Shown here: positions 32,617 to 42,188 of the stretch, in pieces
How the letters are laid out: each line of letters starts with the position of its first letter
Numbering within the stretch: the first letter of the stretch is position 1
Assembly (NCBI GenBank): GCA_001051155.2
Contig: JYIP02000002.1
Span: 1,681,583-1,745,582 of the forward strand
Direction of reading: 5' to 3'
Length of the DNA stretch: 64,000 bases
From: Chrysoporthe austroafricana
Lineage: Eukaryota > Ascomycota > Sordariomycetes > Diaporthales > Cryphonectriaceae
The notes under the pieces: model-generated
The model's database searches: none
The model's input: the letters and a program-made list of their open reading frames with translations, nothing else
What the model was told of the DNA's origin: nothing
Position numbers and translations under genes: made by a program

Positions 32617-33534
32617 ACGCCGGGCTTCAGGTCCTAACCTGCATTAGCCAGGTGCTACTCTTCAATCTCGTGCCTGGAAGAAGGAAGATTGGCGGGCATC
32701 ATAGGCAGCCTTAACGTCATAAAATCGGTGATCGTTTGCATAATCCGAGATCGAGGCGTTCGAATTGGAGTCTGCCACTAGGGCCTCATCCTGACGGGGA
32801 TGGTCTAGGAAAATATTGCTTTCGAAGTGTCTTGCAGTGGATTCATCTATTAGCAAAGCAAGAGTCTGGGTATCAATACCACAGGTGTTTTTTAACAACC
32901 GAGGGCTACTCGTGATATGCTCGAAGCAACATCTTCCTCGGCCAGCACAGAAGCTATCAGAGCGTTCAATGAACGGCTAGACGGTGTGGAAGATGCGTTT
33001 CCGCAAGCTTGGGCCCAGAGCGTGCTCTACAGGTCAACTTCGAGACCTGAGAACTAGCAGCGCTGCAGAGATTCTATAGCTTCACCAAAGGGGCTAGCAT
33101 GGGAATAACTTCAATCCAAGCCGCGTGTTTCCATCCAAGAGGGTTACCAAACCCAGAAGGGACCTGGTGCTCTGAGATATGAAATCAGAGGCTTGAAACA
33201 CGCGGACAAGCTCGTGCTATCAATGCTCGAGTGTTGCACATCGCTGGTCTGAGTGGAAGAAAAAGGCTGGATAGAATAGAGATGGGTTATTGAATGATCC
33301 ACACCTGCATGCATGCACCTATGGTTGCTTGGTAGGATGAGAGCTCGCTCATGGGCGCCTACAGTTTTGAAAGGCTCCCCCGGCGGTGGCCGGCGAACTT
33401 TGAGTCAGACCGGCGACGTTGGCAGGGTTAGGGGCGGCTTACAGTATGGCCAGGACGTCATATACCTGCTTCCCTCCAGCGCTGCAGACGTCGTCTGCGC
33501 CAAGTCACATGCAACCACGTCGCGCTCAAGGAAG
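32617..33534. other. Intergenic
   Basis: About 900 bp. The frame of the downstream gene is open back to 33313, but conserved sequence starts at the ATG at 33535. No other feature is recognised. Confidence 0.5.
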
Positions 33535-35157
33535 ATGTCGCTGAACCAGCTGTCGATGCTTCTGGGGCTCTCAGACTCCGAATTGAAGCAGATTGTCGAC
33601 TACGCGAACACACTCTCCAAGGAGGAGGCCGCAGACCACTTCAAGAACCTCCTCGGCGACTCGCCGCAGGCCATCGAGTTCATCTCCGCCTTCAACTCTC
33701 GACGACAAGATCCCAAGCCTGCTCCAGCAACTACGACGAACTCGCGGCCCCCGTCAGATGCAGACGCAGTTCCCAAGCGGCCGAGAGCGCCAAAGAAGAA
33801 GAAGGCTCAGATTCACACACCTCCACCGCGCCAGGTGGCACAAACGGATATAGGGCCTGGCACGGTCTATAAGAAGTCTCTCGAGGATGACTACATGCCC
33901 GGCCGTTCCGGCCAGTCCACGCCGTCCTCGAGCAACGTAGCTTCAAAGGCGCCGACACCGAAATCAGCCACACCTCCGCCCCAGAAGCAAAACAGGCAGC
34001 CCCCGTCTGCCGCCGGTTCCCTCGTCTCCGACCTCCTTGCGCCCAAGCACAAACCCAAGTCCAACCCTCCCTCTCGTACCTCGACCCCCGGCCCCTCCAG
34101 CAAGAATAATGCCCCCGCGACAAAGGTCTCCATAACGGGGGGCGTGCCCATGCACGGTGCTTCCGGCGCGATAGCGGACCTTGACGCCGCCATCCGCGCG
34201 CTCGAGATCACGACGAATCCCTCGCTGTCCAGCAACAAGGCAGACGATGTCGCAGCCAGAAGGTGTAATTGTATGGCTACACGTCACCCGTTGCAAACCG
34301 CGGCTCCGAACTGCCTCAACTGCGGGAAGGTGATCTGTCTGAAGGAGGGGCTGGGCCCGTGTACCTCCTGCGGTCACCCGCTGCTCTCCTCTGACGAGGT
34401 CCAGGCCATGATACGCGAGTTGAAGGTCGAGCGTGGGCGGGAGAAACAGGCGGCGGACCGCGAGGCGCACAGGCGGCCGGATGTAGCAGCGGCGCCGCGG
34501 CCCTTCACGAAGGCACGGACGGGATACGAGGACGAGGCCGTCAGTGCGGCGGAGGCGAATGCCAGGGAGCACCGAGACAAGTTGCTGAACTTCCAGGCAC
34601 AAAATGCGCGCCGGACAACGGTCCGTGACGAGGCTGCGGACTTTGACGTCTCGGGCGCCATGGCCGGTGCGGGTGGGAGCATGTGGGCGAGTCCGGAGGA
34701 GAGGGCGAAGGAGCTCAAGAGGCAGCAGAAGCTGCTGCGAGAGATGGAGTGGAACGCAAAGCCGGACTACGAGAAGAGGCAGCAGGTGGTGAGCATAGAT
34801 CTGGTTGGTGGGAAAGTGGTCAAGAAGATGGTGGCGAGAGAGCGGCCGGCCACGCCCGAGGAGGACGAGCTTGACATCACGTCTGGAGCCCTGCAGGAGA
34901 CGGACGGCAATAGAGGAAATGCTACCGGAGGCGCGTTCAGCAGGAACCCGTTGCTTGGTGGAATGATCAAGCCTGTCTACGACATGAAAGGTAAGGGCGT
35001 GGCTTTGGTGGGCCGGAAGGACAGGAAGGACACGAGGTGGCGTAGGGTTCAGGACGATCTAGACGACAATGAGGGGGTCATACTAGATGGCGGCATCTAC
35101 GGAGGCAAAGAAGTCGCCAGCGCGGGCAGCCTTGGCGATGAGCCGGGTTGTGGGTAG
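33535..35157 (+). CDS. Activating signal cointegrator 1 homologue (TRIP4/Rqt4)
   Basis: A single-exon 540-residue protein of the ASC-1/TRIP4 family. In yeast the equivalent, Rqt4, belongs to the RQT complex that splits collided ribosomes before listerin-mediated quality control. The diagnostic part is the C2HC5 zinc finger, residues about 240-285: CNCMATRHPLQTAAPNCLNC, then CLKEGLGPCTSCGHPL. The N-terminal 45 residues form the conserved helical segment MSLNQLSMLLGLSDSELKQI. A long Pro/Ser/Lys-rich linker precedes the finger and a charged helical region follows it, with MEWNAKPDYEKRQQVVSIDL typical of the family. The open frame extends 74 codons upstream to 33313, but that stretch does not look conserved, so 33535 is preferred (GAAGATGTCG context). 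Confidence 0.9.
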   Translation: MSLNQLSMLLGLSDSELKQIVDYANTLSKEEAADHFKNLLGDSPQAIEFISAFNSRRQDPKPAPATTTNSRPPSDADAVPKRPRAPKKKKAQIHTPPPRQVAQTDIGPGTVYKKSLEDDYMPGRSGQSTPSSSNVASKAPTPKSATPPPQKQNRQPPSAAGSLVSDLLAPKHKPKSNPPSRTSTPGPSSKNNAPATKVSITGGVPMHGASGAIADLDAAIRALEITTNPSLSSNKADDVAARRCNCMATRHPLQTAAPNCLNCGKVICLKEGLGPCTSCGHPLLSSDEVQAMIRELKVERGREKQAADREAHRRPDVAAAPRPFTKARTGYEDEAVSAAEANAREHRDKLLNFQAQNARRTTVRDEAADFDVSGAMAGAGGSMWASPEERAKELKRQQKLLREMEWNAKPDYEKRQQVVSIDLVGGKVVKKMVARERPATPEEDELDITSGALQETDGNRGNATGGAFSRNPLLGGMIKPVYDMKGKGVALVGRKDRKDTRWRRVQDDLDDNEGVILDGGIYGGKEVASAGSLGDEPGCG

Positions 35158-35544
35158 ATAAACCACAAAATAAACAACATTCTCACGTTAACGTATGGCA
35201 GGCTGAGCATTTTTCACCGGATCATTCCAATGATTTGAGGGGATAGGTCTTGCGATCGTTGTCGCGCCGGGCCCATCTGAATGCGAAACTGGGGGCGGGC
35301 AAAGTTTGAATCACCAAAAGACGGTCGGAAGTTTCGAAGGCACAAACTAGAGATATCTCTGAAGAGGAGAACCCGAAAACATTTTTAAGGTATCTATGCT
35401 TTTTTCTAAGTATATATGGACACCGTACCCCAAGCCGCAAGAAAATCTAGGAGCCCGAGTTTAACCAATGCGACCACCAGCACCCTCCAATTACCAGCCA
35501 GACTCCGTTGGAAATTTATGTAGTGTAGAAGCCAAGAAAAAGAG
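35158..35544. other. Convergent 3' intergenic region
   Basis: About 390 bp between the TRIP4 stop and the end of the alternative PDC exon. No gene or repeat recognised. Confidence 0.5.
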
Positions 35545-35724
35545 CTACTTCCTCATCCCCGTGACGAGGCTGCAGAGGGCATAGCCGTCCAGCCTCCCCT
35601 TGCCGTCATAGACGGCCTCGATCACCTCTTCTCTCGTCAGTGATGGTGATGCGCCACCCGCCGCCAGGTCGTGGCCGTCGCCGGCCTGGGCGGATCCTTC
35701 TAGTTCTCGTCCACTGGCGCATTT
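35545..35724 (-). other. Possible alternative last exon of pyruvate decarboxylase
   Basis: From a CCCAG acceptor just upstream of 35724, phase 0 continues for 59 residues, KCASGREL to LCSLVTGMRK, before a stop at 35545-35547. The branch site GCTAAC lies 15 bases before this acceptor. Past 35700 the frame keeps coding-like character (SLTREEVIEAVYDGKGRLDG) although it lies beyond the standard PDC stop. The frame is +2 relative to the usual exon 2, so about 25 bases are read in two frames. Confidence 0.5.
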
Positions 35725-37485
35725 CTGGGCGGTCTCGCGTTAGCCGCGGCGACATAGTGCTTTTGTTCAGGTCAGTTAAGGTGCTTGGAAAAGTGGGAAG
35801 GAAGAAAGACATAAACAGGGTCAGGTACTTACACCCCACGTTATGAGCTCCTTGCTGCAGTCGTCCTGGTGGATCGAGCACTCGATCAGGCAGGGGCCCT
35901 CCTTGTACTCGTTGGCCTTGTTGATGGCCTCCTTCAGCTCGCCGGCGGTGTTGGCGGTGAAGCTGAGGCCCTTGCCGTCAGTGGAGTTGAAGGCCTTCAT
36001 GAGCAAGGCGTAGTCCCAGTTCTTGATCTTGTTGTACGAGCCGTCGTGGATCTCGACCTCGATGGTGTAGCCGCGGTTGTTGATCAGCAGGATGGTGATG
36101 GGCAGGTTGAAGCGCACCATCTGGGAGACCTCCTGCGCGGTAACCTGGAACGAGCCGTCGCCGCACACGCAGATGGTGCGGCGCTCGGGGAACCTCATGG
36201 CGTAGCCAAAGGAGGCGGGGACGGACCAGCCGATATGGCCCCACTGCATCTCGATCTCGTAGCCGGCGCCCTTGGGTAGCGACAGCTGGGTGCCGTTGAA
36301 CCACGAGTCGCCGGTCTCGATGAACAGGGTGGTGTTGGGGGTGACGAGGGCCTGCAGCTGGCGCTGGATCTCCTTGCGCGTGAGCTCGTCCTCCTCGGCG
36401 GCGGTGTGCACGACGTAGGGGTCGGGGCGGAGGCGGTTGTACTCGACCATGGTGGCGTCGTTGAACTGGCACTCGGTGGACAGGTGGTCGAGGAACTCGG
36501 CGAGGCGCACGCGCGAGAAGTGCGCGCCGGGGAAGGTGACGTGGTCCATGTCGCACTTCATGAGCGGGATGCTGGGCATGGCGGTCCAGCCGACGGTGGA
36601 GTAGTCGTTGAAGACGCAGCCGGCGCAGATGATGGCATCGCTCCAGTTGAGGATGGCGTCGGAGGCCTGGGTGGACACCTGGCCCCAGAAGACGCCGACG
36701 AACTGCGGGTGGTCCTCAGGGAACATGCCCTTGGCGGCGGGCTGGACGGCGACGGCGCAGCCCATGGCCTCGGCCAGCTTCACGAGGGCCTTGTCGGCGC
36801 CGCAGCGCGACAGCTTGGGGCCAACCAGGATCATGGGCTTGATCTTGCCGCTCAGATACTCGGCGGCGCAGTCGGCGGCGGCCTTGAGGGCGCTCTGGTC
36901 CGAGTGGACCGGGTCGGTCACGGCCGAGATGGGGCCGGGGCGCGCGCAGGCGGCGCCCGACAGGTTGGTGGGGATCTCGATGTAACAGGGCTTCCGGGCC
37001 AGGATGGCGGCGCGGATGGCGCGGTCGATCAGCCGGGGGGCCTCCTCGGCGCGGTTGACGGCCACGGCGCAGCAGGTGACCTTCTTGGCCATCTCGTACT
37101 GGTACGTGTAGTCCAGCTTGCCGAGGGTGTGGTGCAGCAGGTGGAACTGGCCGGCGTCGTTGGTGTTGGGCGAGCCGGAGATGAGGATCAAGGGGAGGTT
37201 CTCGGCGTAGGCGGAGCCGGTGCCGTTCATGGCGGAGATGGCGCCGACGCTGTAGGTGACGACGCAGGCCGAGACGCCGTTGGCGCGGGCGTAACCCTCG
37301 GCCGCCAGGCTGCAGTTGAGCTCGTTGGCGCAGCCGACCTCCTTGAGGTCCGGGTGGGCCTGGAGCTTGTCGAGCAGGATGAGGTTGTAGTCGCCGGGGA
37401 CGACGAAGTGGTGGCGGATGCCGACCTGCGCCAGCCGCTCGGCGAGGTAGTCACCGACGGTGAATTTTCCCGGCGTACTTGTCAT
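35700..37485 (-). CDS. Pyruvate decarboxylase
   Basis: Thiamine-diphosphate-dependent pyruvate decarboxylase, which converts pyruvate to acetaldehyde and CO2 in alcoholic fermentation. Exon 1 is 35833-37485; the 73-bp intron (GTAAGT donor, CTGAC branch, AAAAG acceptor) leads to exon 2, 35700-35759, giving 570 residues. Family landmarks: VVPGDYNLILLDKL, the catalytic Glu in CANELNCSLAAEGYAR, the His pair in HLLHHTLG, and the ThDP/Mg motif starting GDGSFQVTAQE and ending LLINNRGYT. The final HYVAAANARPPRN matches the usual C-terminal pattern of fungal PDC. A second acceptor 35 bases further on (CCCAG before 35724) would give a different 59-residue tail; see the separate entry. About 2.6 kb of gene-free DNA lies upstream before the first repeat array. 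Confidence 0.95.
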
Positions 37486-40056
37486 GATGTCTTGGGGGAG
37501 GATGTGTGTGCGTGTGTGTGTGAGAGGGAGGAAGAGAGAGAGAGCTGTGAGAAAGGTCTACCGAGGAGGTAAGAGAGGGGGGAGAGGAGGAGGGCGGTAT
37601 GTATAGTGTCACGACTATTTATTGTCTGTATAGTATGCTGATGATGTGTCTCCCTCTGTACACCTCACCGTCCGAGGGCCAGCTCGTGGCAGTTTTATAC
37701 GTCCTGCTAGGACACGTTCGTGCCGCCCCTGACCGCGCGTTGGACCTACGGTCGCCGCCCTGGCCATCGCCAGCGTCCGATGAAGCGGCGACCGGATCCA
37801 TTGGCCGGAGCCCCTGGGAAAATCTTTCCCGGATGGACTGATGCAGAGTGGAAGCAGCGTGTCACGAAAAATAAGACAAGAAAAAAAAAAAAAAATAAGA
37901 CGAGCCCGGCCTCGAGTTACGCTTGCGATCTTCGGGGGGGCGCTGGGCAGCCCGCCTGGAGCTCGCAGAAAGCTGGCAAAAACTGGGTCTACCGCTTCCG
38001 GCGGGACGAGTCACGTCGTCGCAGGGCCTCCCTATCCTGTCTCTGTCTCCATTGCGGCCCATGCCGCCAGAGGTGGTGTGAAGAGAAAAAGTCGGAAGAC
38101 GATACGAGACGCCGCGGTGGCCTGCTCCCCCTTCGTCATCCACTCTCCTCGCGGTATCTAGATCCGTGCCTCGTCGAAATAGATATCGGGAGGCACGCCT
38201 TGACAGCTGGCCCGACATACGGCCTAGACCCGTGCAGTGCCGTGGTGCCGTGCCCACCCTCCTGCGCTGGGAGCTCACAGGCCCTGCTGCAGGTCTCGCT
38301 CGGATCCCTACCGAAGATCAATCGGGTGGCTCCATGTGTTCGAGCGACGGGAATCACGCCACGGTTCTTTTTCGTGTGGGTCCCCCTTCTGCTGTGGCCC
38401 GCGCACTGACAAGTGACGCTCAGGAAATAATCAGGAGATGCACATGCCAGCGCCACTCGGCCGGCTGCAGGTCATAGATGTCAGGCCAGACTCGCCGGGT
38501 GGTACGACTTCCACTTTCGTCCGCTCGCAGGCTTCCCTCCTTCGCGGCCTCTGTCAGCCTCGCTACCGCCCTGTTCCAATCTATATCTGGCGCCACCGTG
38601 TGGCCTGCCGCGTGGGGGCCCTCCCAGCAGAGCCTCATCTCGCCGGCGCCACTTCCAGCTGTGCGGCTGCGGCACCTCACCTCCATCCCAGGTTCCCGGA
38701 ATACTCTACTATAGTGCATGGCCCACCGCATGGTGCTCTCGAGAGTCCCCACTCCGGCCCCGCGGCTCCGGCCAAATTTGTTTCGCGATCTTGCGAATAT
38801 TTCAGCTCGAGGCCCTCAGCTGCCTGCTGGGCAGATGCCAACGGCCGACGACCGCCCTTTGCCCAACCTCCGACCTAAATTCGTTCGGATTACGATCGGA
38901 CACTGCCGCCGCGCTCTGACCTGCCTCCCACCACCCCTTCCCGATCTCCTCCTGTGTTGCGTACGCTGTCTTGAAAATCCCAGGCCTCCGGCATCGCAGA
39001 TGCGCGGCCTCCCTGCGCGGTGGGCTCGCTGATCGACGTACCACGTGCCATGCGATAGGTCGAAGAGGTGCTTGGGCCAGCCTGAGCCGAGGCCCAGGAC
39101 ACGGAAGACCGGGACTCACGATGGGAGGTCTAGGGGGCTAGCGGTTCTCTGGAGACCTTTCGATGAGAACAATTCTTGTTCGCAGGGCATCTCCAGCGCG
39201 CCGCTTCCCTGGATGCTGGCCGAGGAAAGCATTCTCACACCTGGATCTGGTGAGGCCGCCGACCATGGGCGCCAAACGTGTCTTACTACGTGTCTCATCG
39301 CACGTAGCCTGTCTAGGGTGTGAAAGTAAGCTGTGACAGGAGGGCAGCTCGATATCTTCTACGGTTCGAACATCTCATCTCTGCAGCAGCCCTAGTTCCA
39401 CAAAGCCAGCATTCGACAGACGACCGATGAATTAGTCTCTATCGACAAATCTACGAATCGTGTCCCTGCAGATCATACATTTGGCCCTCGAGGCTCCTCT
39501 CCCGACACAACCACGACCACGAATACCGCATTACCCAAGGACCGGAGCAGACACGAAGTGCAGGGGCCGCAGGGCTGTTTGAAGAAGATCCACGAGTATA
39601 TGGAGTGGCAGACCTCACCCTGCCTCGAAACGCGCCAGTTGGGCGTCGACATCCGCGGGTCCCATTTGAACTTCAGATCTCCTGTCCCCTCCGTAGAACA
39701 CCTGCAGCCACTTCCGTCCACATCCAGCAGACGAGCAATCAGCATCCGCTGGCATGACTAGCATTGCAGAAATGACCTGTTGACATACCTCGTATATGTA
39801 GCGTATGCTTGAACATTTTCTGAGCTGGAGTAAAGGAAAGAAAAAAAAAAAAAACAGGTGTAGAACCGACAAATTTATACCTAGTGTCTTCTCTGTCTGT
39901 AAACTCTTGACATAAGAAGTGAGTCAGGGAGAGTTTACTGAATTGCCCATTACGATGCTATGATACTATCAAGAAGGCAGTAATCTGATCTACTTTTGTT
40001 GTCGGTCAGTCATACTTGGTTATTATTGCAGGCATAGGACCAACATCGGTAGGTCA
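37486..40056. other. Gene-poor interval upstream of PDC
   Basis: About 2.6 kb with GC-rich patches and chance frames only (for example plus 37720-38409 and 38438-38878); none shows a domain. A GT/GA microsatellite covers about 37503-37545 in the PDC leader, and A-runs lie at 37879-37894 and 39842-39854. Confidence 0.5.
37503..37545. repeat. GT/GA microsatellite in PDC 5' leader
   Basis: A run of GTGTGTGCGTGTGTGTGTGA then GA-rich repeats, 17 bp upstream of the PDC start codon. Confidence 0.85.
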
Positions 40057-40205
40057 CGATGAACCAATCCGCAGATTACGATAAATCAGTCCGCGGATTA
40101 CGATGAATCAGTCAGTGGATTATGATAAATCAGTCTGGGGACTGTAATGAATTAGCCTGTAAATTACGATAAATCGGTCCGTGAATTACGATGAATCATG
40201 AATTA
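40057..40205. repeat. Array of about seven 22-bp tandem repeats
   Basis: Units of the form CGATGAATCAGTCCGCGGATTA repeat at 22-bp spacing with variation in the middle (AATCCGCAG, AGTCCGCGG, AGTCAGTGG, AGTCTGGGG, CGGTCCGTG). CGAT[AG]AATC and GATTA are the most constant parts. The last unit runs into R1 copy C. Confidence 0.88.
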
Positions 40206-40330
40206 CCGGGTGAGAGCCATGAGCGAGTGAGCTCCCTACACCACAGTGGGAAGTGAAGCTACGCCGTAGTAGAAACGCTGTTATGAACGAGTGAGCTTAG
40301 ACTCTCTCTCACCATGCTTCACTCACAACA
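40190..40330 (-). repeat. Dispersed repeat R1, copy C (inverted, interrupted)
   Basis: The reverse complement shows GAGTGAAGCATGGTGAGAGAG near 40328-40300 and GCTCATGGCTCTCACCCGG then TAATTCATGA near 40225-40192, matching copies A and B in order. The left arm of the hairpin lies between these two parts, so the repeat is split by it. Confidence 0.65.
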
Positions 40331-40372
40331 GCGTTTCTGCCGCGACGTAGCTTCACCTACTGTGGCGTAGGG
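40234..40372. repeat. 46-49 bp imperfect inverted repeat (hairpin)
   Basis: The left arm at 40234-40282 begins CCCTACACCACAGTGGG and ends GAAACGCTGTT; the right arm at 40327-40372 is its near reverse complement (AACAGCGTTTCTGC to CTACTGTGGCGTAGGG). The 44-bp loop contains R1-like sequence. The structure could be a MITE-like element; no target duplication was identified. Confidence 0.85.
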
Positions 40373-42188
40373 ATGACTATTTCCCGGGGCTGAAGCCTCC
40401 TCCTCCAGGATGGTCTTGGTATTCCAGCTGCTCCCATCTCCAATAGAGTTTCAGAGGATTACCATGTATTACAATAGTAAACTCGTGTTTTGTCGCGTGC
40501 AATGATCATTAGCCTGTTGGCTATTCAAGCGAATATTAAATAATTGTTTAGATTAAAGAGCAACTATGAAATCTTTCTAACAGTAGGAGATGTTCCAATA
40601 ATAGGATCAGCATGGGATAATTATCTTTAAGACAGGGGCATGCTACTAAGAGTCACGGGGCTAAAGAAGCAAGACCTTCGTCATGTCGACTTCATCTGCC
40701 GTTGATTCTCTGGAAACATGGAGTCTGGCATGGCTGAATAGATGAGTCGTCGCGCGACGTCAGTATCGCGTTACCTACCGCCCCACTCCAGCAGACCGTG
40801 CGTGGTGGCGGACAATTCAAGAGAGACTGACAAGGGTGCCAAGAAAAATATAGTTTTACCCCTCATTATCGCCAGTCGTGCTAGTCGTACACCTCCATAT
40901 CTGATACCGTCGAGCGTCCTCATCGCGCAGGGCTCGACTAGCCCATTCAGGTCCGAAAAGGTTATCAGGTCGTCGAGCGAATAAGCCCTACTTCTTTCCT
41001 ACATGCTACCTGTACCTGATTAACATTGTTTACCAAGAGAAACACATAATAGTCACGTTGTATTCTTCGAGAGCTAACTGATAAATAGATAAACTCTTAA
41101 CAAGCGCAGAGAGTTGGGAAGAGCCTTTCCTAATGTCGGCCGACAAGGACGGGAACAGTATACAATCTAGTAGACTTTCAACAGCTCATAAGCCCGGACG
41201 TCTTACCTTTTCTGGCCTGCTTCTGCAGCATTTCAGGGCCAAGTGACTTGTCTCGCGAATGGCATACGAAAATAGTACAGTGTGATCACCAACTCCTTGG
41301 CCTTGGCAGGCCGCAACAGTGTGTCATGTTTCACCATTTTCCCATGCCGACAATCTCGAGACCCTGCACGCAAAGAAAATCGAGAGACCACTGAAATCGG
41401 AAATTCCTATGGTAGCAAGCTTAGGCATGCGCAGCACTACCGGCATAGCGAATAGAGCAAGCCGAGATGGACTACAGCTACTAAGTAGACAGGCCCCGGA
41501 GCAGGGTTCGTATCAATGATACCAGGCAATTTAAGCCCCCTTGAACATATTAGTTTCGGAGTGCCCGGGGATAGTGTCGACGAGCCTGTTGACTGTCGTT
41601 GTTACGCTGAGGCTCGTAGCCTAGTAGGGCTCTCACCTGTTCACAAAAACATGTTGATCGTTAGGATTGCACTCTTCCGACGAGCTTGCCAAGCCCATTG
41701 GCGCAATTGTGTTTATCAGTGCCTGAATGCGAGACGGCCTCGGTCTCGCTCTCGATAAAAAATCTTCCCGCTTTACCACCAAGCTAATGCGTTCGAGTTG
41801 CAGAGCACCCAAAATCAGGGATACGACGCTCAGGGAAGATCCGTGCATCACCAGCAGAATCCGTCCTATCACAGGCCCGAGTCATGAGCAATGCTCCATC
41901 GATCCACAGATTAAGGCTCTTCCCCGAGACCATCCACCCCTTTCAAACCTTGAACTCCTACATCCTTGGTTTCGCTGTTGATGAAGTGCTACATCGGAGG
42001 CTCTAGGACCAAGATCTTAGCGACATCAGCCTCGACGGCCATGTCGAATGACACTCATTTGAATATTTCCTAACATCATCCAACTACTGTACAGTCGTTC
42101 ACTTACCAACCACAATCCTAAGAATTCAGATCGCGAGCAGCAATTCTCCCAACGCGGCTCCGAGAGGCGCTTTGGCCGCTTCGGCATA
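40373..42188. other. Gene-poor interval
   Basis: About 1.8 kb with only short frames (for example minus 41633-41872 and plus 41516-41758) and no recognisable domain. The final 150 bases are promoter and leader of the next gene. Confidence 0.5.

Noticed and set aside
33313..33534. Upstream start for the TRIP4 homologue adding 74 residues
   Set aside because: The added residues do not resemble the family N-terminus, which begins exactly at the ATG at 33535.
36406..37572. 388-codon plus-strand open frame opposite pyruvate decarboxylase
   Set aside because: It is the antisense shadow of a well-supported PDC exon; its Gly/Val/Ala-rich product mirrors the GC3 bias of the real gene.
37720..38409. 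229-codon plus-strand frame upstream of PDC
   Set aside because: Polar, Arg-rich, with a poly-Lys run from an A-tract and no domain; likely chance.
40057..40205. CRISPR array
   Set aside because: Repeats are contiguous with no spacers and the DNA is a fungal chromosome; this is an ordinary tandem repeat.
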